A stretch of 64,000 bases of DNA from Brachycybe producta (taxonomy: Eukaryota > Arthropoda > Diplopoda > Playtdesmida > Andrognathidae), in assembly GCA_036925085.1 (NCBI GenBank), contig JAUPFP010000001.1, positions 5,869,722 through 5,933,721 on the forward strand. Reading direction: 5' to 3'. The notes beneath the pieces are model-generated. The model saw only the letters and a program-made list of their open reading frames with translations. It searched no databases and had not been told where the DNA came from. A program made the position numbers and the translations under genes. Below, in pieces: positions 31,916 to 42,854 of this stretch (its first letter is position 1; each line of letters begins with the position of its first letter).

Positions 31916-32690
31916 TTTTCTTGTTCAGTTTTCTGTAACGGTTGTCGTAGCACGGTTGCCTAACGATCAACTTTACAAGATCAGCAATGGTGAAAAAAAG
32001 TTGTCAAAAAAACTTTTCCACAATTTTTCCAAGTAAATCTTGGACAACTCTTGATCCTAGTGGCCCCTTTTACCATCATCTTTTCCACAGTGTTTCAAAC
32101 CTGTAGCAATATCTGTTATGACTACACAATAGCCAGTTTTTGTATCCAAATTTAATGGGCTTTGATCTAATGCTGTTCACATGTGTCTGCCAAAGAGCTT
32201 TACCATTGACTCGTCAATGGAGAGATTCTTATGTAGATCACCAAACTGAATAAATGCTTCAATGATAAGGTCCATCGGGACGTAGCTAAAAAACATTGTC
32301 TTTCGATTTTTTTGCTTCAGTGTTGTCAGAGACGTGATTTAAATGTTTTTTTTCAAGAAATCTTTGCCTTGTTATGCAAGAAGAAACGCAAAGAAGCTGT
32401 AGATCTTTTAAGTGACTAATATTGCTTTTGTCGTAGAACTGTGTGGTAGCCAGATAAAATCAGAATGCCAACAAAGTTCTTCAGTGAATTCCCATCATGT
32501 TCAAAGGTGCCTTGCATACGTCAACGTCTCAGTCAGAACGTGTTCAACAGTAGAACTGTTGAAAAGGCTCGAACTTTGACCGGTGTTTTTTCATGCAGCT
32601 GTTGTTTGACGTAGTCAATTGAGGCTTGAGTTTCAGCAGATGAAAATGCATTCCAAGTGTACTTAGGTTGTCTCTGACCATTTATATCGA
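31916..32690 (-). pseudogene. piggyBac transposase, N-terminal and catalytic part (split gene)
   Basis: Minus-strand fragments give 'FVGILILSGYH' (about 32500-32470), matching the family's N-terminal core. They also give 'SIDESMVKLFGRH' (about 32225-32185), the second catalytic-aspartate block, followed by an 'I-R-S-K-P-I-K-F-G' style stretch read across a frameshift. Multiple stops. With 27454-28171 it makes one decayed PGBD-like gene, cut by the hAT insertion. Confidence 0.75.
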
Positions 32691-32694
32691 TGTT

Positions 32695-32808
32695 GAAAAG
32701 GGCGGAGCATGTGATGTCAGACTACATAACCAACCAATTGGAAGTTGTGTTCGTCCTAAAAAGTGTGGAGCCAACTTCTGCTCATCCTAATTTCTAATTG
32801 CCCGTCCT
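32695..32808. mobile_element. half copy of the GACAGG/ACAGG-TIR MITE (opposite end)
   Basis: 'aagggcggagcatgtgatgtca', 'taaccaaccaattggaagtt' and the terminal 'cctaatttctaattgcccgtcc' correspond to the right half of the 5573-5762 MITE. No matching left half is adjacent. Confidence 0.6.
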
Positions 32809-32829
32809 ATTTACTAGCTATCATAAGTT

Positions 32830-34480
32830 CATTTTAAATGTTTTGATCAGCAGAAACAGCACTGTTGCTGTTGCTTCATAAGGGGGCTTTTTTGAAGGAA
32901 ATGAAGCTCAAATTGGTGTCTTATAATTTTCTTAAAATCAAGTTATGTTTGGATTTCACCTTGGATGCAGGTTTTTGATTGTTTTATGTATGGGTACAAG
33001 TGGTATGAGACTAGTGCATCTTCCTATTCTGGTTTATCAGGTTGGGAGTGTATTTACTCATCCTGTTAAAATTAGCTTAAAGCAACCTACTATACTAACT
33101 TCAGGGGAATTATGGTCATTGGTGGCATTACAGTAGTGGCAGAGCATTGGTTGCAATTCTACTTTCTTGGTTACTAGATTCCATTTACATAGCTAATTTC
33201 TATTTTATATGCTGTTGCTGGAACAATTTGTTTGATTTTTAGATCAAGGAAGTTGTTTGAAGTTGAAAGCCTCCTGATGAGTCACTTGGCCGTGACGAAA
33301 CCAGTCAGTGTTACCATCTTTATTGAATTGTTTGGTAATATTTGGTTGGTCGGGGTTGCCACGCTCCAAGTTAGTGATTTTTCTTGGCTCAAGGATGATG
33401 TCCTAGTTTCTTGATTTCTATATTGTGTGCCACTTCAAATTAAATACAAAGCCTGGCATTATCTAAACACAAGTTCTTTTTAGCGTAATGTTTTTTAATG
33501 TTTCTTTATAATATATTATGCTAGCCTTGTTCATTATTAAAACCATTGTTTTTCATCAGTACTGTATCATCTCTACCCTTAACACAACAGGCCCTGAAAT
33601 TTTGAGTTTTAAGTCCTCCGGGATCATCTCTAATTGACCCTGAGGGATGCTTTCTGGGTCATGTTATAAAACCATTATCCTTCCCCGTCCTGTTTATGAA
33701 ATAGTAGCACTGCATTGCTTTGGTGCAGATTCGAAAAAGCTTAACATTCTGTTAACTATCTAAAATTATCGGCATAATTTTCTGGCTCAGCGACTGGTTG
33801 TTTGGCTCTTTCAGCCAGTTTTGCTTGAGGTAGTTCATTGGCTTATTACATTGGCTGCTTATGTCAGTTTTCTTTTCTTGTATTTTGTCTCCTGTTGCCG
33901 TATTAATCCAAATAATCCCAAAATCAGATGCATTTATACAATATGGTCTTTAGTACTGAAATTCATTTCATTTCAAACAATTCTCCCTGCATGTGAACGA
34001 GCATATTTATGATGTGATCTCACCGGTAATGTCTAGTAAGGTACTTCTCAGATCCTGTGTGGTGCTCCTCCACTTGCTTCACGACTCCTGGTAAGCCTAA
34101 CCGGATCTTATCTCCTGCAGAAGATTGGTGCCATGACCGGGGGATGGTTGAATTTTATTTTATAAGTTGTAAAGTACAGCATCGGCATTGAAGAACATAC
34201 AGAGTTCATGGAGCTGCTAGTGTGAATTCGGCTCGGTACAACATTGTTCTTTCTTGGCCAGGAGGTGCAGGTGGCAAGGGACAAACGGGCTTATTGTTTA
34301 CTGCCTGTGTTCCCTGGAGTATCAGATTCTGCATCGTTTGTTCTACCTTGTATACGTGGCACAAATTTAGCTCGTACCGGGTAGGAGGTTGGCTTAAGGG
34401 CCACCTGTTCCTGGTTAATTTCACGTGCAGTCATAACATTCTGAATAAAGATTTTAACTTAGTCCTTTTAAGTTAGGTGA
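32830..34480. other. unassigned stretch downstream of a gypsy pol remnant
   Basis: No gene recognised. Composition is mixed; short minus-strand frames (34206-34424, and near 34030-34120) stay open but carry no motif. Given the gypsy integrase remnant just above it (35000-35800, minus strand), it may be the C-terminal or 3' part of the same element. No LTR was found to prove this. Confidence 0.35.
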
Positions 34481-34979
34481 TGAGAATTGGAGATGTCTTT
34501 TGTCTTTGAAATTTCGTTTGGGTTGGGCAGCACCCCGTGTTGTGGAAGAGATTGTGACAAAAAATAGATTAACAAAGGACCATTGGTTTGCTAATAGGCC
34601 AGCCACTGCTTCGTTGGTTTCTATAGTTTCTACGGTAAAGCTGTCATTTTCTCACTTGTGTAGGTTCTGTTGCAAAGCAGTGTGTCTTGCTCCTGTTTAG
34701 ATTCCAACATGAGCGGGCATCCGTTTTGTTTCTCATTAGGACGTTTTGCCAAGTAGTATAATACGGTCTCAGCTGAGTGCCTTTGGCGTTCCCTCTTGGT
34801 TCTTGCTCTGCCATTTTCATCTCAATTTCAATGCCTCTAACAGGGTTTTTGGTAGGAACGACTAACCAAGTCAGACCATAGCAATATAGTTGCTGGTAGG
34901 TGAATCACTTAATACTAGAATTTTATTCGCTTGCTCAGGTGGGCCACAGTAGTGAGGATTTCTTTAGATCTATCAGATT

Positions 34980-36840
34980 GAATTTCACGTGTCAGTTTTT
35001 TCCAACCATCCCGTTACTTGATTTCTTAGTCTGAGTTACTTAGTTTTTTTGTGATGACTCCGGGTTCTTTTAACTAAACCAAGCTTGCGGAGCGTAGTTG
35101 CGGATGAACACTTCATCTCCTACATTGTACTCTTCTGGTGGTTGTCTGAGTCATGTTGCTTTCTCTGTATTCCACTTTTGGGTAGTTTTAACGGGCTGAT
35201 TTCTTCTGAAACTACCTTGGAAGCTGGTAGCACTAAGTTGTCGATTGCCTCTCGAGCTTTCCTTTCGAACATTAATTCAGTGTTTACTTCATCGAAGATT
35301 GTATTGCTGTATTATATGACCATACAGCATCGTCATGTGCACTATGCCAATCAGTTTGAAATTGAGTAAGGGTCGAGGTACTTTCGAATGATTTCGATCA
35401 AGGTATGTCGTGGTGTATTTGGTGCTTGATTCTGTGTTCTTTCAAGCAAGCATCTACTTTCTTACTAGCTAACTGCGTTTCGTGGTCAGAGATTATGTCC
35501 TCAGGTGTTCCGAAGCCTCACAAACACGAAGCAGTTGCTCTCCGAACAGCTTTTGCCCTCAATAACCTTGTAGCATAGTCAATGGCTACTAAGCTGTTTC
35601 GAGCCTTTGCTGTTGATGTCATGGGTTCGATGAAATTCATGACCCATTTTTCAACTGGTTTTTCTACACAAATGGGTTCTAAGAACTGTTGTGGTCTTTG
35701 GGGTGGTTTCTTGGATCATTGACATACGTCACATGTCTTGATGTACTCGAATGTGTCTTCACTTTCCTCCAGTGTAGATGTCCATGTTTTGGCAAAATCC
35801 AAATGACCTGTTCCTGACATAACCCATGATGATGCAGGCAGCATCTTTTTCTTATACACAACCTTGTATCAATACTCCTACAGTAGCAACTGCCTATCTT
35901 CCCAGATTTCCTCGTAAGCATGGTGCTTTGTAAATAAGAGAGGGAGTTGTGGTCAGTGGCGATAGTCATGGTTAAACAGATAAGGCCCAAACTTCGTAAT
36001 TCCAAAGAACTGCAAGGCACACTTTATTTGTCATAGTATGCCATGTTTCAGCATCTTGTGAAACGATTCTTGGCCTTTGCCAGCCGAACATTACATCTTC
36101 CTTCTGTTAGTACAGCACAACTCCTAGTTCATGGCCACTTGCATCCGCATGCAAGAATATCTCTTCCGTTGGGTCGTACATTACCATTACCAGAGCTTCA
36201 ATAAGAAGGTTCTTTAACCCCTTTAAGGCCTGATCGGCCTTGTCGGTCTATCGACACGTTTTTTTTAGTTATGTTGAACGGTGGTTTAACGACATGAGTG
36301 AATATAGTATCTAGCTAATCCGAGGAAACTTCTAACTGGCTGTGGGAAATCACAAACAGCAATGACTGTCTTGCTCTAGGGCAATGTGTTCTAGATACAC
36401 CTTGTTGTAGCTGAAGAAACATTTTTTAACTGAAGAGACAGGTTGGCCTTTCTAAGTAAGTCGAAGATCATCTGCAGGTGTTCCAAAAATGCTCTCAATT
36501 CCGTCCAAAAACAATGATCTCTTCTAAGTGGACATGGCATGTTTCCCACTTTTGGTCCTGCAAGTTGTCCAATGCATGTTACATTGTTGCAAGTACATAG
36601 TAGAGACCAAAAAAACATCTTAAATTCAGTCTGCATGGGCTTATGAATCGGGTTTTCTCCAGATCTTCCTCGCTCACTACATAAGCACTCTTCGAAGGGC
36701 GGATGACTTCTTCATCTAACATCCTCTTTATTTTCTTTTTCATGATCCCATGTTCTTCTAGTGCAGTCCTTTGCTGTGGCTGATGTATTTGAGCTTTATG
36801 GCGATTGCCAGTGGGCGAGCACCTATTAAAAAATGTTATA
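34980..36840 (-). pseudogene. Ty3/gypsy-like pol remnant (RT, RNase H, integrase)
   Basis: In minus-strand order: the RT N-terminus ('IKRMLDEEVIRPSKSAY', about 36745-36690, a fingers motif of gypsy RTs), the RT thumb ('HLQMIFDLLRKANLSLQLK', about 36490-36430), and an RNase H piece ('TDHNSLSYLQ', about 35960). Then come integrase words: 'CDVCQ' from the zinc-binding end, 'EKWVMNFIEPMTS' (about 35645) and 'FGTPEDIISD' (about 35515, catalytic block), and finally 'DEVFIRNYAPQAWF' (about 35090), which resembles the integrase C-terminal domain. Frames shift repeatedly and the RT active-site 'YXDD' could not be found. Dead. Confidence 0.8.
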
Positions 36841-36999
36841 CATACAGTGATTGATGAATATTTCTTGCATTTACAACGTATTTTTTTTCTTCGAGTATAC
36901 CAGCCCGACGGGTGGTGACCACATGAGTACATGTGGATTTTCAACTTACACCCACGTTGGGTGGTTGGTTGCATGCATGTTGTGCATGCAGAGACGTAT

Positions 37000-37760
37000 C
37001 CGTGAAGTGCTTGCAAGGGGTCTGACAGTGGTTGAAGGAGTTGGCTCAGCAGCCACGGGTGGTATGCTTCCTAGGTGGCGACGATCCACCTGCTGTCGAA
37101 GCCCCGGAGACTTTTCATGAAGCTTCGGTGAATGGTGGCATTGGCGGTGATCATCTGGGCCGGTGGTTGTCCAGTGAGGATACTAGATGGCATCCCAAAG
37201 GATGGCGGCACGGGTCCTCCAAACGATCATTTGATCGATGTATGCTCCGTTAAGCGGGACACCCCAGGAGACTGTTGATGAAGGCTTGCTGGGGCCCGGG
37301 GTGATGGGTTCGGCAAATTGGTATATTTCAACATACCAGTCGGACGGAATCAGGATGGCCATGGAAAGTTGTAGATGATACGGCATTCCCACAACGTAAC
37401 GTCCTTCCGGTATGTAGAGGTGCGGAAACCTCTCCATCAAGTCATAGTGGCCCAGGTAATAGGTGTTTACTGGCTGTGTATGTTGTTGCCAGTGTCCAGC
37501 AGTCTTTCACATCACGTTTCTTGACGATGCGGTCGGTGTACTGGGAGTCTCCTGGTGGTCACTGTTAAAATGCGGAAGGGCTGTCACTTGCGGAAGGTGC
37601 ACGGGTGCCGGCGTTGGTTCCGGAATCGTAGGAGCCATGATAACGCGGGCTTCTGAAGCATTTGACATTGTCAAGTGACGGAACGTGCTGTCGTTCTCGA
37701 CTTTTTCGGCCTCAAGTAGACGTGTCGTGGTGTCATCTGGGTCTATATGTGTAGATGGGT
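37000..37760 (-). pseudogene. probable gag-region remnant of the gypsy element (unidentified)
   Basis: On the minus strand, just upstream of the RT remnant, frames are open with a Pro/Thr-rich lead ('MSNASEARVIMAPTIPEPTP', about 37670) and then an 85-codon frame (37440-37183) with 'YIPEGRYVVGMPYHLQLSMA' and 'IVWRTRAAILWDAI'. Base composition is clearly more GC than the surroundings. I recognise no domain; position before pol suggests gag. An alternative is an unrelated captured gene. Confidence 0.4.
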
Positions 37761-38363
37761 CGGGAAAGGCATTGTCCTGGCTTTATGTTTTATCGCAATG
37801 TGAAATCTTATTTTGTTCATAGTAATTTTTGAAGTGCTGGTTACCAGTCCGGTGTTTATATACTCGTGTTTTCTGACCCCCCATTAAGGTGTGAAATTTC
37901 AGAGTTCCGTAGAATTCTTGTATTTCCACGGAACTGACCGGAGCTTCGATAAGCCACCCAAATCGTGTTTACTATTGGGTGTCCACAGGGTGTCGGTTTC
38001 CAGGTATTGAACGCCATTTTTCATCTATAGTTTGTTGTGATTGCCAGACAGCCTGGTTCCCAAACATAAGGTCCGAAAGCTATACCCATTAGGAATCTGA
38101 TTCAAGCGGTGAAACGTGAGCAGTGGTTGTGTGAATGTTTGTAGTCACGTGTTTTGTTTATAGTAGGGTTGCACCAGTGAGTGACCGATGTGGTAATATA
38201 AACAAAAAAATTTTGGGTTGTATTGTGAGTTGTTGATAGTTGGGTTAATGAGGTGTTGATAAGTGGTTTGTAGTCGATGTGGTTACTATTGTGAGGAGTT
38301 AGGTTCCTCTTGTTGTTAAGTTAGGTTCTTTTCCCCCCCCTCCAACCCTTGAACAACTGTCCT

Positions 38364-39175
38364 CAGTTTAATCCTTTGATCCGTGCTGGTCTTGAACAGC
38401 TTTATGTGGACCACTGCTAACTCAATGTTCGTGTTGACAGTGGACCATCTCGACTCCGGTGGGAACTGCGATACGCAATACTAAACCACGTGGGTTATAG
38501 CAGCCCACATAGTGCACTCTTTTTGGCGCTGCGTCTCGGTGCCATCTTACTAAAATTGTTTAATAGTAAATTATTAGACTATTCGACCAGACACATCAGT
38601 TTTGAAACACTAAAGCTACGATTTCTTTAAAGTACAATTTACAATACCCATTACACATAAATAACTACTGGTCGACTGATGTTTACATCAGTTGTGGCTT
38701 GAACTAACATTCCATCTCATCTAGATGATATGGTGGTTACAAATAACATAAAAGGATAGTGCCTTTATATTATTTCTCCACACTAGACGCCGTTCGTATC
38801 CGATGCTTAAAAACTGGACGCGTCTGTCCGAATAGTGTCTTAAAATTGTCTCACTGATGTGGCACGATAAATCACGTGCCACCCACGTTCACAGTGTAAG
38901 CTTACACCTGAATGTTGTCCTTTGATCTGTGCTGGTCGTGAACCGCTTTATGTGGTCCACTGTCAACATGAACACCTTGCCGACTCCAGTGGGAACTGTG
39001 ATACGCGGTACTAAACCACGTGGGTTATAGCACCCCACGTAGTGCACTTTTTGGTGCTGCGTCTGTGCCACCTTTCTAAGAGATTGTTTAATAGTAAATT
39101 ATTAGACACTATTTGGCTAGACGCATTGCAGTTTTGAAACAGTAGAGCTACGAATTCTTTACAAGTCTTAAAAGT
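38364..39175. repeat. direct duplication: two ~250-bp copies 551 bp apart
   Basis: Copy 1 (about 38376-38640) and copy 2 (about 38927-39170) share 'tg(c)tggtc(t/g)tgaac', 'accacgtgggttatagca', 'gtgcact' and 'gtttaatagtaaattattag'. The minus strand of copy 2 has an open frame with 'YNPRGLVPRITVPTGVGK', which could be a retroelement pol C-terminus; copy 1 has a decayed version. Copy 2 ends exactly where LTR-B begins. Confidence 0.65.
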
Positions 39176-39992
39176 TGTGACAAGGCTGGTCCTTTGGTGC
39201 CACCATTTTGACGTGGTGCCTACTGAACCAGCCCCTGATTTAATCAGTTGTGACATCCCGAAAGTTCAAGCGGTTAGCCTGCTCTTTTAGTCCCGAGTTC
39301 GGCCGTCTTAAAGGCCCACAAAAAGACCACTTGGGAATCTTATGTACAGATGCGTGACGATTTCGATGGTACTAGTCCTCGTTTTAGCCCTGCCTGAAGG
39401 TCCCAATGAGAGGAACTCAAGATTGTTTCTGAGTGCCTCTGTTGGGGGCTGAATGATGGGCTAAAGCCTCTTTTCTAAAATTCTGCTGTTTGGGAATAAA
39501 ACTTACACAAACACAGAACACTGAGGTAGAAAAGTTTACTTTCGTACAATCTTTCTCTTGATTACATTATTGTGCGTTTACATGTTTGCGATATAATTCT
39601 TGATTACAAACTCGAGTACGACCTGTATTCTAATATTCGATTAGAAACTCTCTAGATGGAACTCGAACTAACTTCTAGTCTCTACTCAGCACTACTGTTC
39701 TCAAACATAAGTCTCCTGGTACTTTCGTTCGCTCTCTAGGGAGGAGCTACTGTCACCTCAGGGCTCAATGAGTGGCCAACTGGGCCAATCATTGCCCTGG
39801 GCTGAGAATATTACCTTTTAAGGAAAGGCATTTTTGGGACTTTTCTCAATTTCTCACGGTTCTACTTGGTTCCTCGAATTCACTGAGAATTCGGGCCACC
39901 GAAGTCTGGACATCTGTGCACCAAGGGGTGCCACACTGAAAGAGAATTTCTATGGGGTGTTCCACAAGTATGAGGATACAGGGTGTCCCACA
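39176..39992 (-). mobile_element. LTR-B copy 1, with adjoining polypurine tract
   Basis: Starts TGTGACAAGGCTGGTCC and ends ACAGGGTGTCCCACA, alignable end to end with 54387-55176 and 59485-60341. Shared blocks are 'ggcccacaaaaagacc', 'gtccc(a)..gag', 'ggag..ctactgtcacctcagg', 'aactgggccaatcattgccctggg' and 'catctgtgcaccaaggggtg'. Just outside the right end the complement reads AAAAGGGGGTG before the LTR, a polypurine tract for a minus-strand element. This would make it the 3' LTR of the pol material at 40-44 kb. Confidence 0.75.
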
Positions 39993-40680
39993 CCCCCTTT
40001 GGCAGAGGCACGTCCCTGGGCCTCTCAACCTCTCAAACCTTATCTCTTGAGTTTCTCTAAACCCCTGTACTGTGGCCTCTGATCGATCTTTGATCGGACT
40101 TATCCCTGGGCCTCTTGGTTGAAAAAAATTTTCGTGTAACCGCCTACGTTACTCTGAGAATTTAGAACGAAGCAGGTGCGGCTCATGTTTGTTTAGTCAT
40201 TATAAGACAAATGACGTAAAACTGAAACAAAGCAAAAACAAAATACTGCTGATTTTGATTAAATAGTCGAAAATCAGTAGATTTTGTGGCTAAAACTATG
40301 ATAAGTTCTGAAATGCCACCTCTTTGGTTTTAAGCTGTATAAATGAAATACAAAAAAAACATACAAAACTCTTGAGTATTATAAAAATATAGAAATTCAT
40401 ATATAAAAATACAAAACTTAATTTCTGAAAAGAAAAACACTTAAAATTTTAACAATTTTGGCAATCAAAAGAGGTGAATGACCTCTTATCTCTTACATGC
40501 AGAAACATCAGACACTTGCTTTATTGGTGCATGCACTCTAACTTAAAACAAGACATCTCGCGAGTTGAGTCACTGTCACATTTCACTGATACGTGCTGAT
40601 GCTCGGCACACTTCTAGTCCATTAAAGCAGTCTCACCTTCGGAAAAACACAAGGTAGTCCCGCTGGGGCTGCTGAACTCG
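39993..40680. other. non-coding stretch inside the retroelement
   Basis: No gene seen. The first bases hold the polypurine tract of LTR-B (complement strand). The rest is AT-rich from about 40120. Confidence 0.5.
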
Positions 40681-40726
40681 AAGTGCGCGTCCCGCACAAA
40701 GGTTGCGGGTCTAATCAAAACTTCAT

Positions 40727-42544
40727 CTACCGTATCAGGTACGAGCCCATTTTACCCAGGAGTAGGTCCAGATCGCGGATGTCGATCAGGGTTCCTACTG
40801 GGCTCGCCGAGGAGGTGATGTCCTCGAGAATCTTTCCAGCCATTTTCTTCGCCCCCTTTAGGGTTCTTAAGGTATGCTCACCCGCAAGTGTTCTGGTTAC
40901 CTCATCGAAAATGAGGGCCATCCCATTCCTAAAGTCACCCACGATGGAGTGACTAGTACCGCATGGTAAGTGGCCGATCAGGCGAGGAATCGATCGACAT
41001 CTTGCCTGCCGTCAATCCCTCTGGTCTTCCGGGTACACGACCCGGCACGTGTCCGGGAGGGTGATGTGGGCTAGCACCGCTTGCTCTTCCTTAGCCATCC
41101 CGATGACCATGTTGGTGCACCACCCTTTTCTCGGGATCTGTGGTCTTTGCCCCTCCAGCTTGTAGCATTCCATATACTGGGCCTTTGTGGGGGCCCGGTC
41201 GACGTACCAATCGACCCAGAGGCTGTTTAATAGGCGAGGCCTCTTCCTGACTGGCCTCGACCAGATCCAGTTGGATTGTGGGTATTTTCTTTCTGCAGGA
41301 TGCCTGGCACCCTTCGGGGTTCTTCCAGTGGCGGAAGCCGTTGCCTCGACACCTCCCGTCCCCGACGCTCTTGGGGACGTTCCGGAAGTTCCTCTCGATG
41401 ACTTTGTTGGTGGTGCTGTGTCCTGAGATCCGGTGCTCGTAAACGTAATCTTGGGTTGGTATGACATCCCCAGTCCTTCTCTTCAGGCTTTGTAGCACTC
41501 GCTATCGAACTCACGTTTTTTTGTTTCTCTGTTCCTCCGCCTTGTCCTCGGAGCTCCGGCCTTCGGCTGCGCTGCCTTCGGAGGGCGAGAAGTCTATTAG
41601 CTCAGGCGAGTTCTGCGTCCTCCGCCCCTTGACCGGTTTCACAGTGGTTCTCTTACATTTTGCTGTACTGTCCAGGTCAATCAGGTCCGAAGGTGATGGT
41701 ACCCTCGGCGGGTACTCCTCTGGGATGCCCACGGGTGTAGGCTTGGTGGCCTTCGGTCTCACTGCCACTTGGGCGAGCACTGTTAGGCGTCTAGATGCTT
41801 CCGGAGACAGTGAGCATCCATTTCGGCAGGCTTGGTTGGTCTAGGTGGGGCACCAGTTCCCCCTCTGGTGCTGAACCTGGAGTTAATTGCTCCCGTCCAG
41901 GTCTTTGTCCTCCTTCATCCTCGGGCAGGGCGGGGATGTCTTGTTCCTCTTTGCTGGGGGTTTCTTCCTCTGTGGAAGGCTCAGGCGCGGTGGGCACCTC
42001 GTTCTCTGCTTCGGTATCCGGTTCTGACTTAACCGGAGTTCTTTCCTCTGCTGGAGACAAAGAGAACCCTGGCAAGCTGCTAGGGGACTGTTTCCAGCAG
42101 ACCACAGACTTCAACCTTTGGCATCATCGGAGGAGTGGGCTGGTGCAGTACCAGATCCGATTCTGCTCTATGGATGCGGTATTTTTTCTGGGAGGTCTTT
42201 AGGGCTTCCGATCGAGGCACGTATTCATTCGCCTTGATCGTTCCAGATTTTGGAAGGCTGCGGAACACCTCTTCACTCTTCTTGGGTGGTCTTCTGCTTT
42301 GAAGGCCCTCCCTTCCACCACTCCGCTTCACCGGGCACGAAATCTCCCGCCTCGGGATGATGGCATGCCGACTTCCAAGCACTGGCGATAGCGCTTGCTT
42401 CGCTACTCTTCGAGGGACACCACTCGCCCTCTGTGATCTGGCACTGGAACTCGCGCTCCTTATCGTCCAGAAGGATTCTCTGCCTCCGAACCCTTTCGGT
42501 GGCCACACCAACTACCCCTTGTCAGGGCCTGTCCTCGCTGACTC
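40727..42544 (-). pseudogene. GC-rich unidentified retroelement ORF block
   Basis: Minus-strand frames stay open in overlapping pieces: 42511-42080, 42114-41791, 41780-41511, 41498-41012, 40942-40727. From N to C there is a basic Ser-rich start, a long Pro/Glu-rich acidic segment ('EEETPSKEEQDIPALPEDE'), a short Cys/His patch ('FRHWKNPEGCQASCRKKIP', perhaps a degenerate zinc knuckle), then a globular-looking end ('LEDITSSASPVGTLIDIRDL'). G+C is far above the window average. It lies after pol and before the 3' LTR-B, the position of a third or env-like ORF, but the content looks more gag-like. Frameshifts are needed to join the pieces. I do not recognise the family. Confidence 0.45.
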
Positions 42545-42854
42545 ATTTTTTTCGAAACACAAATTAAAGAGTTAGTGTCACTCACTTTTTGTCCCTTCTT
42601 CGTTTTGAAAAAGGCCAACGTCCTTCTGTCCTCTGATGAAGGGATCCTAGTGTTCCCTCAAAACTTTTTTCGACTGTAAAAAGAGAACTTCGGAAAAACA
42701 TTGCGTAAATCGCACAACGCGAAAAAAAAACGATAAAAACAAACTACGAGAAACTTTTGACACGCTGTCACACTTTTGAACAAAAGTAAAGCAATGCTTA
42801 AAACAAAGAAAGAAAAATTGGTTGATTCTGTCGTCTACTTTGTTTCGGTTTCTT

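Noticed and set aside
31668..32808. The two MITE halves as ends of one larger element
   Set aside because: One half lies inside the hAT element and the other outside it, so they cannot be the two ends of a single insertion.
34110..34140. 'ttggtgccatgaccggg' as a retroelement primer-binding site (BEL/Pao style)
   Set aside because: No LTR end could be shown just before it, and the minus strand over it is also open, so the resemblance may be chance.
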